Source of the DNA: Chelonoidis abingdonii
Lineage: Eukaryota; Chordata; Testudines; Testudinidae
Direction: 5' to 3'
DNA length: 64,000 nt
NCBI RefSeq assembly: GCF_003597395.2
Contig: NC_133782.1
Location: 1,033,143-1,097,142, forward strand
In this document: one piece after another, positions 48,901 to 57,275 of the stretch
How positions within the stretch are numbered: the first letter of the stretch is position 1
Layout of the letters: the number at the start of each line of letters is the position of its first letter
Program-made: the position numbers and the translations under genes
Notes under the pieces: generated by a model
Databases searched by the model: none
Told to the model about the DNA's origin: nothing
What the model saw: only the letters and a program-made list of their open reading frames with translations

Positions 48901-49463
48901 ATGATGGCGCTGACCTGAGTGAGGATGATTTTGCTGGGGGAGATGAGGATGCTGACCTGAGTGAGGATGACTTTGCTGGGGGAGATGATGGCGCTGACCT
49001 GAGTGAGGATGACTTTGCCGGGGGAGATGATGACGCTGACCTGAGCGAGGATGATTTTGCCGGGGGAGATGATGACGCTGACCTGAGCGAGGATGACTTT
49101 GCCGGAGCTGATGATGACGCTGACCTGAGTGAGGATGACTTTGCCGGAGCTGATGATGGCGCTGACCTGAGCGAGGATGATTTTGCTGGGGGAGATGATG
49201 GCGCTGACCTGAACGAGGATGACTTTGCCGGGGGAGATGATGACGCTGACCTGAGTGAGGATGATTTTGCTGGGGGAGATGATGACGCTGACCTGAGCGA
49301 GGATGACTTTGCCGGCGCTGATCATGATGCTGACCTGAGCGAGGATGACTTTGCCGGGGGAGATGAGGATGCTGACCTGAAGGACAGTGACTTTACCGAG
49401 GGAGATGATGATTCTTCCCTGCGGGATGGAGGCTCTGAAGGGGCTGAAGACTGTGATAAGTGA
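36913..49463 (+). CDS. Secreted acidic 14-residue-repeat protein (novel)
   Basis: Predicted 863 aa from two exons: 36913-36988 (signal peptide [20 protein letters not shown], phase 1) and 46948-49463 (stop TGA), joined as K-R-IHG. The acceptor (ttctctcccattttcag) and phase fit exactly. Mature part: a linker ([20 protein letters not shown]), an acidic region with degenerate repeats, then 49 uninterrupted 14-residue units (47304-49361), consensus [14 protein letters not shown], a degenerate fiftieth, and a tail ending EDCDK. Each consensus unit has seven acidic and no basic residues. The only cysteines lie just before and after the array. SEDD is a CK2-type phosphorylation site in nearly every unit. 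Exon 1, its promoter and the first 300 bases of intron match the WAP gene at 59.4 kb. No family recognised. Layout resembles semenogelin-type genes derived from WAP genes. Function unknown; metal or mineral binding is a guess. Confidence 0.75.
36990..37290 (+). repeat. Duplicated intron 1 start (matches 59469-59776)
   Basis: About 300 bases nearly identical to the intron 1 start of the WAP gene, including GGCATGGAGGGGCAGGGGC and GGTTTGTCTCACCAGTGGCC. With the promoter and exon 1 the match spans roughly 36850-37290 against 59335-59776. Confidence 0.9.
38560..40500 (+). mobile_element. CR1 LINE with an LTR insertion
   Basis: Plus-strand reverse transcriptase. 39320-39560 encodes [20 protein letters not shown], and 39720-40030 encodes [20 protein letters not shown] and [20 protein letters not shown] with the catalytic FADD. 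Frame breaks throughout. Interrupted by the LTR at 38786-39304. Confidence 0.92.
38786..39304. mobile_element. Solo LTR (Gypsy-type) with perfect target duplication
   Basis: A 519-bp LTR, TGTCACGGAG to ATTCGTCACA, flanked by CTGTC on both sides (38781-38785 and 39305-39309), within the CR1. Confidence 0.9.
40510..41608 (+). mobile_element. CR1 LINE, endonuclease end to RT, cut by gap
   Basis: 40577-41005 encodes the C-terminal part of the CR1 endonuclease region ([13 protein letters not shown]) and the linker before the reverse transcriptase; 41390-41600 resumes RT ([20 protein letters not shown]). The gap at 41609 truncates it. A 66-bp PLE insertion sits at 41286-41351. Confidence 0.9.
41286..41351. 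mobile_element. Short inverted-dimer PLE insertion with perfect palindrome
   Basis: A 66-bp insertion flanked by a perfect 10-bp duplication CAGATTGAAG (41276-41285 and 41352-41361). It reads the PLE terminus GTTTCAGAGTAGCAGCC and ends in a perfect 28-bp palindrome whose left half is AAAAGAACAGGAGT. Confidence 0.85.
41609..42048. other. Assembly gap (440 N)
   Basis: Run of N inside a CR1. The CR1 orientation flips across it (plus on the left, minus on the right). Confidence 1.
42049..42720 (-). mobile_element. CR1 fragment with indel-rich sequence
   Basis: Minus-strand CR1 resembling 2340-2880, but with many single-base indels and a poly-T run at 42595-42642. The error pattern suggests low-quality gap-edge sequence rather than biology. 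Confidence 0.7.
42722..43553 (+). mobile_element. Two CR1 3'-end fragments
   Basis: The first (42722-43083) ends GGTCTGACCCAGTATGGCC and TTCTTATGTTCTTAT, the CR1 terminus. A second, more diverged 3' piece follows to about 43553 (GGTCTGACCCAGTAGGG). Confidence 0.85.
43560..46940. other. Rest of the acidic-gene intron
   Basis: No exon that keeps the phase-1 junction is convincing. A MITE fragment related to 24603-24930 lies at 44883-44960. Nothing else recognised. Confidence 0.5.
47304..49361 (+). repeat. 42-bp coding tandem array, 49 units
   Basis: 2058 bp, exactly 49 x 42. The unit reads around GACCTGAGCGAGGATGACTT, then TGCCGGGGGAGATGATGACG and CT. No unit has an indel. Units 8-14 and 18-25 share the same order of variant units, indicating a block duplication. 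Confidence 0.97.
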
Positions 49464-50950
49464 GGTGATAATTCTGACCTCTGTCATGGTGACTCTAAAC
49501 AGCTGATGGTTTGGAAACCTTTTGAAATCAGATCAGCCTCCAAATACATTCCTGGCAACCAGAGCCTCTCTTTTCTGTCTGACTTTTTCCAGCTCTCCCT
49601 TCTCTTTCACTAGTGATTGCCTGGGATCATGCTGCCTCATTGAATGAGAAGGTTACTGCTAAGGGATCATTCTCTCTGGGTGAAGGAAATCAACATTCAG
49701 GGATCTTTGCTCCCTGGCCTGAATATGGTGCAAGGGGATATTGGGGTTCTCTTTCTAGGCTCATCACCCTAGTGTCTGAGCACTTTGATTCAGCTTTCAG
49801 GTCGTTTTTTCTTGAGATAGATTTTCTTTCTTATTAAATCTTTCCTGATGGGTTAGACAGTCCCTGGCATTGATGTTCTCCACTCCTAGCAGTGTCCAGG
49901 TTCAGGCCAGTTCTTCTCGGGTATCTGTCCCATCACATGGTGCGCCAAGAGCCATTCCCTCTGGACACTTTCAGGCTGGGCCTGGGGCCAGTATTTTCAT
50001 CTGGGAGCTGGAATTCCAAGCTGAAGGAAAACTCATTTACTCACAAATTCTCCTCCTGATGTGGATCCCCCTGCCCTGAGGTCAGCCAGATCTTCTGGCT
50101 AAAAGTAATCATAGCCGTGGTTTGGGCTGCTTGGACGGGTCTCTGCCACTCCATTCTCCTGGGGACAGTGCAGACTTGAGGTAACGTGTTGGAAACCATA
50201 CGTATGACTCAGTTACCCAGCTGTGCACATCAAAACTGAGCTCCCCATTCCTGGAAGGCTCCTGAGAAAGGATTGTGGAGTGAGCAAACAGGCAGTTCAC
50301 ACCTGGCACCTGAATCCAGGGTTAACAGTGTGTGAATAAGTCATGTCTTTACTAAACATGCAGAAAGAGAGCCAGGATGGCCTCATGGATGAAACCCAGG
50401 ATTAGGTCTGGGTATATTCCCTCTGTGCTCTGCCATGTTTGGAACCTCAGCTCTGCCATGTGTAACTGTTTGGCTTGGGGAAGACATTGTATATCTGTGT
50501 GTAGCTTTCCCCAGGTGTGGAATGGAATGGGGGGACCTACCTCATGGGGACTGTGAGGACTCACCGGTTCAGGCCAGCAAAGCGCTTAGTAAATGTGTAA
50601 CAGTAACTATTAGAATGTAGGGGAAGAAACTGTGTGTAGGGCTGTAGGGGCTGATTCTCCACGTCACCAGCCCAGTGCTGGGCGCAGTTGTAGGCTGCCT
50701 GATTTCCATGAACAAGTGTTGAGGACACACCTTCAAGCTATGTATTTGGCCAACTGGGTGTTCAAACGGCCACCCATGCAGGCTGATCCGCACATTGCAT
50801 GGTGCCTGCAGATTAGAGACACAATTATGCTTTGTAAAAACCCTTCTTGTTTTCACTGTTCTCTTCCTTGGAGTAAAAAGTCCCCTTCTCGTAACACTGT
50901 TGTTAACGGAGCTGTTTGTTTCTCTCTGCTGCTTTGCCCCCCATTCTGCG
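49464..50950 (+). other. 3' side of the acidic exon or last intron; no other feature
   Basis: No gene or named repeat recognised. It lies between the stop codon and the candidate 3'-terminal exon. Confidence 0.45.
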
Positions 50951-50955
50951 TGTAG

Positions 50956-51090
50956 ATGGTGCCTGAGCCACCTTCCTGTCTGGTTGAGGCAGCGTGTTCC
51001 CTGCCAAGTGATGTGCGCTGGGAGTTGGCTTGGTCTCTTTCTTTTAGGAATGAAAGCCTCTCTTCAATAAATGTGGATATTAAAAACAAC
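50956..51090 (+). other. Candidate 3'-terminal exon of the acidic gene
   Basis: A good acceptor (pyrimidine tract, then CTGCGTGTAG ending at 50955) is followed 110 bases later by AATAAA at 51066-51071. If exon 2 is spliced at GATAA|GTGAGG (donor at 49459), this exon would replace the last lysine with about 39 more residues; otherwise it is 3' UTR only. Confidence 0.4.
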
Positions 51091-52035
51091 CTCTGCCGGG
51101 ATATCGCAGTGAACTTCTGTCTGTGGTTTCATAAGTCTCTGTGTCCCTGGCCTGTGCCTGGCCTGTGCTCTCCCTTTCCCCTGCCAAACAAGACAGGAAC
51201 TTCTCTTCTCTATTGGGCCTAATTTCATGAGACGCCCTTTCTGCTAGTCCCTCAGTTAGTGGCCAGGAACACAGACAGTGCTGATTCTGCACACGCTCAG
51301 CTGCTTAACTTCAATGGGACAACTCACGGCCCAAAAGCCAAATACAGAGGTATTTGCAGGAGTGCGCCCAAAATTAGTCCCTGCAGTACAATTTCTAGTG
51401 GCAAATTTGATCTGCAGTAATATGATCCCTCACAGCAGTATGTTCTATCCCCAGAGCCCAGTCAGGGCACCCCCTTGATGCACGAAAGCCCAAAGGCCAG
51501 AGCAAAATGCCAGAGGAGGATGGGAAGATGGTGGTGTCAGAGTGTGAGTGTAGCTGGGAGCCACAGAACCTTCACTCTCTGCCACTGGTTTAGTGGGGCC
51601 TGTCGCATCAGTCAGGAATTCCAATTGTTCTTTAGCGGTTTAAGTGTCCAAAACATGCTGAGCGTTCTGAGACCAGAAGTCATTGTGAGTGGCCGATACC
51701 CAGGGAGCCTGCCTGCAGGACACATCCTTCCTGCAAGGGTTTCATTAAAACGGGCACACAAAGGCAACCAAATAAAGACGGGAATGTTGGGAAATCAAAG
51801 GCTTCCCCAGATGCAGCTACTTCACAAAGAGCCTCAGACAGAGCAGGCAGTGGGACACATTCCCAATGCTGCTTGTACACAAATACGCAAGTGCACTTGG
51901 GAGCCCAGTTCACGTGACTGTATATGCAAATGTGTGACTTGTACTAGACAGCCAGGTGTGCAGCTGCACAGGCCAAATTAGGCACAAAAACTGGGTGTAA
52001 CCCATCTGAGTTAGCAGCAACAAGGGCCGGGTTCA
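51091..52035. other. No recognised feature
   Basis: Intergenic sequence with no supportable gene or named repeat. Confidence 0.45.
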
Positions 52036-52039
52036 GTAT

Positions 52040-53270
52040 CTAGGGGTTCCGTTTCAATAACAAAATACAAAACCGGCTCGAGCCCCCACCCAGTGACCTG
52101 GGACAATTACATACCATCCCCCCGGGGGCCTCTGAGAGGCAATACTTCCCCTCTCGCAAGCACGGAGTCTGTGTGTAGCAAAATCCTTTTAATAAAGGAG
52201 GGAAAGAATGCGGCATTATGTTGGGGAAACACCACAAACAGGATTCATAACACAAACCATGAGCAAAAGACCCACCCCCAAATAAGTTTGGCAGTGTCCT
52301 TTTCCCCTCAGGGTCTTAAGTCCAGCAACCCAAAAAAATCACCCAAAGTCCCAAAAGTCAAACACCCCAAAAGTCTCCAGTCCAGCAACCCAAAAATCAT
52401 GCAAAGGTCCAACAACCCAAAAATCTCTGTCCCTGGTCAGTGCAGCCCCAGAGTTCAAAAGTTTATCTGCAGTTTTACCTCCCAGCCTTGGGTGGGGGAG
52501 GGATGTTAAGGGGCAACTTACTTGCTCTGAGACCAACTGCCCTGCCTCTCTGTGGGGTTCTGCTGCAGCCTTCACCGCGAGCCACTCTGCCAGCCGCTCC
52601 GCTCCACCAGCATCCCATGAGTCGCTCTAGCTGTCCTGCAATTGCTCCGCTCTGCCAGCTGCTCCACTCCAGCCATCCTGTGAACAGCTCCACTCCACCA
52701 GCTGCTCAGCAACATATCTTCAGCCCCCTCCCAGCACTCAGTGATTTCAGCTTGTAGTAGGGAAGACTCAGTGTTAGCACCACCATTGACCCAAAGTGAA
52801 TTCAGCTCAGCAGTCTGCAACTAAACTCCTAATGGAATCAAAATTAGATCTGATAGTCTAGAGTAGAAAAAGATGCACTTAGTGTTTTAGGCCTTCAAAA
52901 GGGACACATAACATCAAATACAAATACCTAACCCCAGCCTGTCTCAATTCACTGGGTTTTGGAACCCATGTCCCTTGTCTAGCGAGTGCTACTTAGTTTA
53001 TGGTGAGTCCCTCTGTCATAAAACAGTTCCACTGTCCTTGATTCACATAATCAGGGCAACAACACTTTATTCTTCCTGCCCCAATAACAGAGAAGCTGGG
53101 GATCCCACAGCAACCAAAGTGACCATTTGGGCTGCTGTGGGCTCATGCAAGGCGGGGTGGGTGTGCCTATGCAAACAAGATCAGACCTGAAGTTCTTTTC
53201 CACAACTTGCCACAATTCACCACCAGATGTCAGGGTAGAGCTCATCCTGACTCTGCTTACATGTGTAATT
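52040..53270. mobile_element. Probable LTR/retroelement-derived block, unclassified
   Basis: Contains AATAAA at about 52191 and a short tandem motif (CCAGCAACCCAAAAA repeated at 52320-52430), with CCGCTCCGCTCCACC-type repeats near 52590. The look is of a degenerate LTR or retroelement end, but ends and family are not defined. Confidence 0.3.
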
Positions 53271-53551
53271 GTGAAAACATGGGCATTAGTGTAAAGATTG
53301 GTCTGCTCCATGTCACTGCTCCCAGAGCTCCCTATGCATATCCCAGAGCTTATCTGTGATTACTGGGAAAGTTTCCCACCAGGCAACTCAATGTGTCTCT
53401 GTCTCTGGATTGTAGCCCTGAACCGAAGCATCTGCCTTGGATCTGGGCTGACAGGCCCAGGAGGGGCGGGGTGGTGGGGGCTGCACAGGTTGGGAAAGGC
53501 CTGACCTGGAGAATGGAAGCAGATGCCAAGATACAGGGGTGTCAGGAAATG

Positions 53552-53557
53552 TTTATT
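53552..53557 (-). promoter_or_regulatory. Possible polyadenylation signal for the Kunitz unit
   Basis: AATAAA on minus in the context CTTCCTCAATAAACATTTCC. It lies about 2 kb downstream of the second Kunitz exon and could end that transcript. Confidence 0.35.
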
Positions 53558-53832
53558 GAGGAAGAGAAGGAATCCCAGGAAAGCACGACCTGTTCTCCCA
53601 GTAACAGCACCGGGGATGGGGAGAGTCCCTGGGAGTCGGGTCTTTGTCTTCCGTCTAATCCAATCTTGGCAATTGGTCAGTGTGGCTGAGGCAGCTCATC
53701 CCCTCTGGAGTCTGGGTTCGGGCAGACAGGAGTTAGGGAGACCCTGGGAAATAGGACGAAGCCGTCAGAGCTCTTGTACCATGGCACTGAGGCACCTCCC
53801 CCACTCCTTAACCAGTCCTGCCTTGAAGATGG

Positions 53833-53925
53833 TTTAAATTCCAGCCTGGCTCAGTGCTGGGTACTCAGAGCTGACCCTCAGCAGCACCATGTCATCAGGG
53901 TGCATTGACCCCCCACTGCCGGGGG
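53833..53925 (+). pseudogene. Relic promoter/exon 1 module (fourth copy)
   Basis: TTTAAA at 53833, the shared leader (CCTGGCTCAGTGCTGGGTAC, then TCAGAG), and an ATG at 53889 reading MSSG instead of MKSG. The hydrophobic signal sequence is lost right after. No payload exon found on plus before the next genes. Confidence 0.7.
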
Positions 53926-54139
53926 CACCTTACACACCTAGCGGGTATATTTCCATTTCCTTGGTGAGGCACTTTCACTGCTAGAGCTGCAGGCAGAGAG
54001 GAACTGAGACTCTTCCAGCTTGGGAGGGTGGGCAGAGGGGGAGGACAGCCAGTGCTGCAGGAGTGGGATGAGCTCCCTTCAGTCTGCAGCTATGCGACTG
54101 TGAGAGATGGGCCACGTACACAGTGTGTGATGCTGTAGG

Positions 54140-54960
54140 GAACAGGGGTGACCATTTATAATGTTATTGATACCAGTATTACAAAATTACAATGAGTCTT
54201 ACAAGATATGTCATGTACGGTATCAGTGGAAAAGTTATGATTGGCTAAATATGATAATCATGTTTCTATGTATGTATCTTATTTGTACTGTGAGTTATAA
54301 ATATGTGTGGTATGTTTGTATTTCAAACTTGTGCTGTGTTTCTGGGTGACACCCCCCAGACAGATTGGCATCAGCACTATCCAACAGCTATGCAATGAAC
54401 CCATGGAGAGAAAGCAGGGGTTACACCTATGAGTCAGCAGGACATGTAGGGACATGTCTGTGGACAGGGGTCCGCAATTGCTTTTCCAGGCCCATGTGCT
54501 TGTAGGTTTGTGTTTGGGACACAGGATGTACAAGCCACATGACAAAGAATACAAAATGGCAGCTGCATCTTCTCCATTTTTGTCTTCAATCCTGCTTTTC
54601 ACCTCTGGAGTAACTTCTCTACACACTGAAGCTCTGAAAAAGGACTGAATAACCCATCTAGGCTGTGAAAGTGTTCCAGAGGGACTCTACAAGTCAACAA
54701 ACTCACCAATGCTGCTAAGAACCTGATATATGGACTTTGAAATTATAAGTATGGATCTGATTGCTTTGACCATTTAATAGCTCTCTTGTTCTTTTCTTTT
54801 CTAATAAACCTTTAGTTTTAGACACTAAAGAACTGGCCGGCAGTGTGTTATTTGGGGTACGATCCAACCTAATACAGACCTGGCAATGTGATTGGCCCTT
54901 TGAGGTTCAGAAGAACATTTTGCAGACTGAGCTGAGTTTTGAAAGAATTGCTCACCTTAC
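54140..54960 (+). mobile_element. Probable solo LTR, unclassified
   Basis: Dispersed-repeat character with a T-rich tract and AATAAA near 54803 (TTTTCTAATAAACCTTTAG). This text resembles a common turtle LTR from memory only; boundaries are not defined. Confidence 0.35.
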
Positions 54961-55282
54961 TGCACCCAGGTGCTGATTGGGAGCCAGAGAACAGGAATGC
55001 AGTAAAAGGGGCTGGGTGATTTCTTTCTTTTTTTAGCATCCTGATAACCAGTGTGGGGGAGCAGGAGCACAGTTTGTGACTGGTTGATGAATCTGACTTC
55101 AGTGTTAACCTCCAGCTTTGGGAGGATCTGTCTCCTTTTTTCAGCCTGTCCTGACCTTGGCATTTTCAGTGAGGGCTGCCCTTTTCACACACATTCACCG
55201 TCTCCACACCTCAGATATGCACGTGCTGTCCGTGTACCCTGCATGCTCCACGTCCAGATATCCATGTCTAGATAATACTTAG

Positions 55283-55352
55283 TCCTGCCATGAGTGCAGG
55301 GGGCTGGACTAGACGACCTCTCAAAGTCCCTTCCAGTCCTAGGATTCTATGC
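55283..55352 (+). mobile_element. CR1/SINE 3'-tail fragment
   Basis: GGGGCTGGACTAGACGACCT followed by TCCCTTCCAGTCCTAGGATT, the common 3' tail of CR1-type elements. Confidence 0.7.
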
Positions 55353-55530
55353 TCCATACCAACTGCAGCAGCCCTGAAACACACCTAGACTACACCCAGG
55401 CACCGTAGGAATAGGTAGGGGACGTACATGAGGGGCACCATTTACTGGAGAGCAGCCTGGGGGCCCTGGTGTGTTCCCAGCATTTCCCTGTATAAGTAGC
55501 AGCACCTGCTCAGGTTGTCATAGGTCTGAC

Positions 55531-56057
55531 CCTGGCCTGCACAGGCCTGGAGACAATCGACTTTAGTCTCAGAGTTGTTCTTGTTCCCATTGCAGCCACT
55601 GTAAGAGAATTCTTCACACTTGTAGACCCATCGAGGAATGGCAGCAGTACAGAGGCCCACTTCAGTGGGGAGGCTGTGGATATCTGTGGGCACAGGACAG
55701 AGAAACAAGGGATTCAGAAGCAGACTTCTGCCAAGGATCTGTCTCCCTACGCCCAGATGAAGTGGGTGGGGATGAGGGCACAGGAGCAGAGGCTTGTCCT
55801 ATGGGCATCTCTGTGAGATGTCATGTAGCCTTTACCACCCAAAGTGAGAAATCATCAGGGAAAAATATCCGTGTCCAGCTTCAGCAGAGACTTAGCACCC
55901 TGGGGCAAGGGCGTTCCAGAGGATGGAAGATTCCCTCCTTCCCCCACAGAGCTGGCAGTGCCCCTCTGAGCGCTAGAGGAATGGCACAAAGGATTGCACG
56001 TGGACACAGAAATGGACGTCTGGAATCCCTGGAAAGGAAGATGGCCCCTGACTTCAT
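55531..56057 (-). pseudogene. Degenerate Kunitz unit (second copy)
   Basis: An exon at 55683-55531 (153 nt, phase 1-1) encodes a Kunitz-like domain: SLPTEVGLCTAAIPRWVY, then KCEEFSYSGCNGNKNNSE and DCLQAC. Cys1 is replaced by histidine and five residues between Cys2 and Cys3 are deleted relative to the neighbour, although the frame is kept. Upstream, a TTTAAA box (56108-56113) and an ATG at 56057 begin MKSGAIFL as in the intact genes, then the signal sequence is lost. It could be a dead gene, or its exon could be used as a second domain by the Kunitz gene at 57220, since exon phases allow that. Confidence 0.6.
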
Positions 56058-56861
56058 GGTGTTGGTGGGAGCCAGGTCTGAGTGCCCAGCGCTGAGCCAG
56101 GCTGGGATTTAAACAAAAACCCAGGTGGGGCCAGGTCAGGTGTGGGGAGAGGTGGCTCATGTGACCTCTTGGCTCTGCCATGCACCAGTGCCCAGCACAC
56201 GCTGTCTGACAATAATCTATCCCCCGGAAGGAACGAGGAAACAACCCAGATCCTGGGGTCTGAGGACCTCCCTGCACTCAGCAGCTCTGTGACTGCAGAG
56301 TTCGGTGTAAACGGGGTGACTCCACTGCAGTCCCTAGGGACATGAGTGTGAAACCCAAGAGAGATCAGGATTAGCACGGAAGAGCCTCACCCCTTCGTTG
56401 TGGAAACATTGCAGCACAGAAATGACCAACACCCTCTTCTTGCTTCAGCAAAGACCCCAAGTCTCTGAGGGCATTGGATCATTCAGACCATGGTCAGTCA
56501 GTGACTGATTTCTCCTCCCATCTCTCCGTGAGTGAGGGGGGTGCCCTGGCCCACAGGCAGCCCTGTGTCACAGCCTGGAGCAGGGCTCGGGGTAGGTTTA
56601 GTTATAAACGACGGGATCTTACCCTGCACAGGTTTGTGCCGAGTGCTCGTGTTCAGACACCCAAGCCCAGCAGGGCTCTTCCCATCTGCGGCCTGGCCAA
56701 AGCAGGGCTGGAATTGAGTTGGCAGGTCTAGGGGCCTTCACAGCACGAGAGAGCTCAGGGACCTCCAATCAGGGAGTGGAGATCAGCCCCAGTGGCCCAG
56801 CCATCTTCCCAAACTGTGGCGCAGGACTAGGGCCAGCCCAGCACCCAGCCCTGAGCCTCAC

Positions 56862-57220
56862 CGTGCCCATCGCACTTCCTGAGACATTCTGTTTGAGTCT
56901 CAGAGTTGTTCTTCTTCCCATCACAACCTCCATAGGTGAATTTCTCACACTTCTTGGCCTGCCAGTCATGGAACCAGTGAGGAATCATGGCATAACAGGA
57001 CCCGGGGTCAGCAGGGAGTCTACAAAGGTCTGAGGGGCAGAGCAGAGAGAGAAGTGTCTGAAAGGCAGAGCAAAGCCAGTTGGAGCTGGGAAGCAGAAAA
57101 TGAGGGTTTCTCCTCCGTCCCCCTCCACTGCCTGCTGCCCGCACTTACCCCAGCCGCAGGCAGCAGCTGGGCCCAGAGGGCCAGGAGCCCCCGAAGGAAG
57201 AAGGTGGCCCCTGACTTCAT
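56862..57220 (-). CDS. Secreted Kunitz-type protease inhibitor (exon phase conflict)
   Basis: Exon 1 (57220-57149) encodes signal peptide MKSGATFFLRGLLALWAQL; TTTAAA lies at 57270-57275. Exon 2 (57029-56862, 168 nt, phase 1-1) encodes one Kunitz domain with all six cysteines: CRLPADPGSC, then YAMIPHWFHDWQAKKCEKF, YGGC and ECLRKC. The P1 position after Cys2 is tyrosine, which predicts chymotrypsin-like rather than trypsin-like targets. Exon 1 ends GGG|GTAAGT in phase 0, one base short of the family's G|GTGAGT, so direct splicing to exon 2 shifts frame. A sequencing error, a weak donor four bases on (A|GTGCGG), or a recent pseudogene would explain it. A symmetric 63-nt exon may follow at 56685-56623. 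SPINT genes hold this place in mammals. Confidence 0.7.
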
Positions 57221-57275
57221 GGTGCTGCCGGGAGCTGGGTCCAGTGCCCAGTGCTGAGCCGGGCTGGGATTTAAA

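Noticed and set aside
47304..49361. EF-hand or RTX calcium-binding repeat
   Set aside because: The unit has a D-x-D-x-D spacing but no glycine at loop position 6 and no following hydrophobic/Glu pattern of EF-hands, nor the GGxGxD of RTX.
47304..49361. CRISPR or regulatory direct-repeat array
   Set aside because: There are no spacers; units abut in one reading frame, and the context is a vertebrate secretory gene.
47244..49487. Antisense open frames of 747 aa (47244-49487) and 557 aa (47153-48826) over the acidic array
   Set aside because: A 42-bp repeat without indels keeps any stop-free frame open on both strands. The antisense peptides are simple serine/proline/lysine or isoleucine/valine repeats with no signal exon or splice context.
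51475..51981. 168-aa plus frame
   Set aside because: Composition is ordinary non-coding; no motif, promoter module or splice partner.
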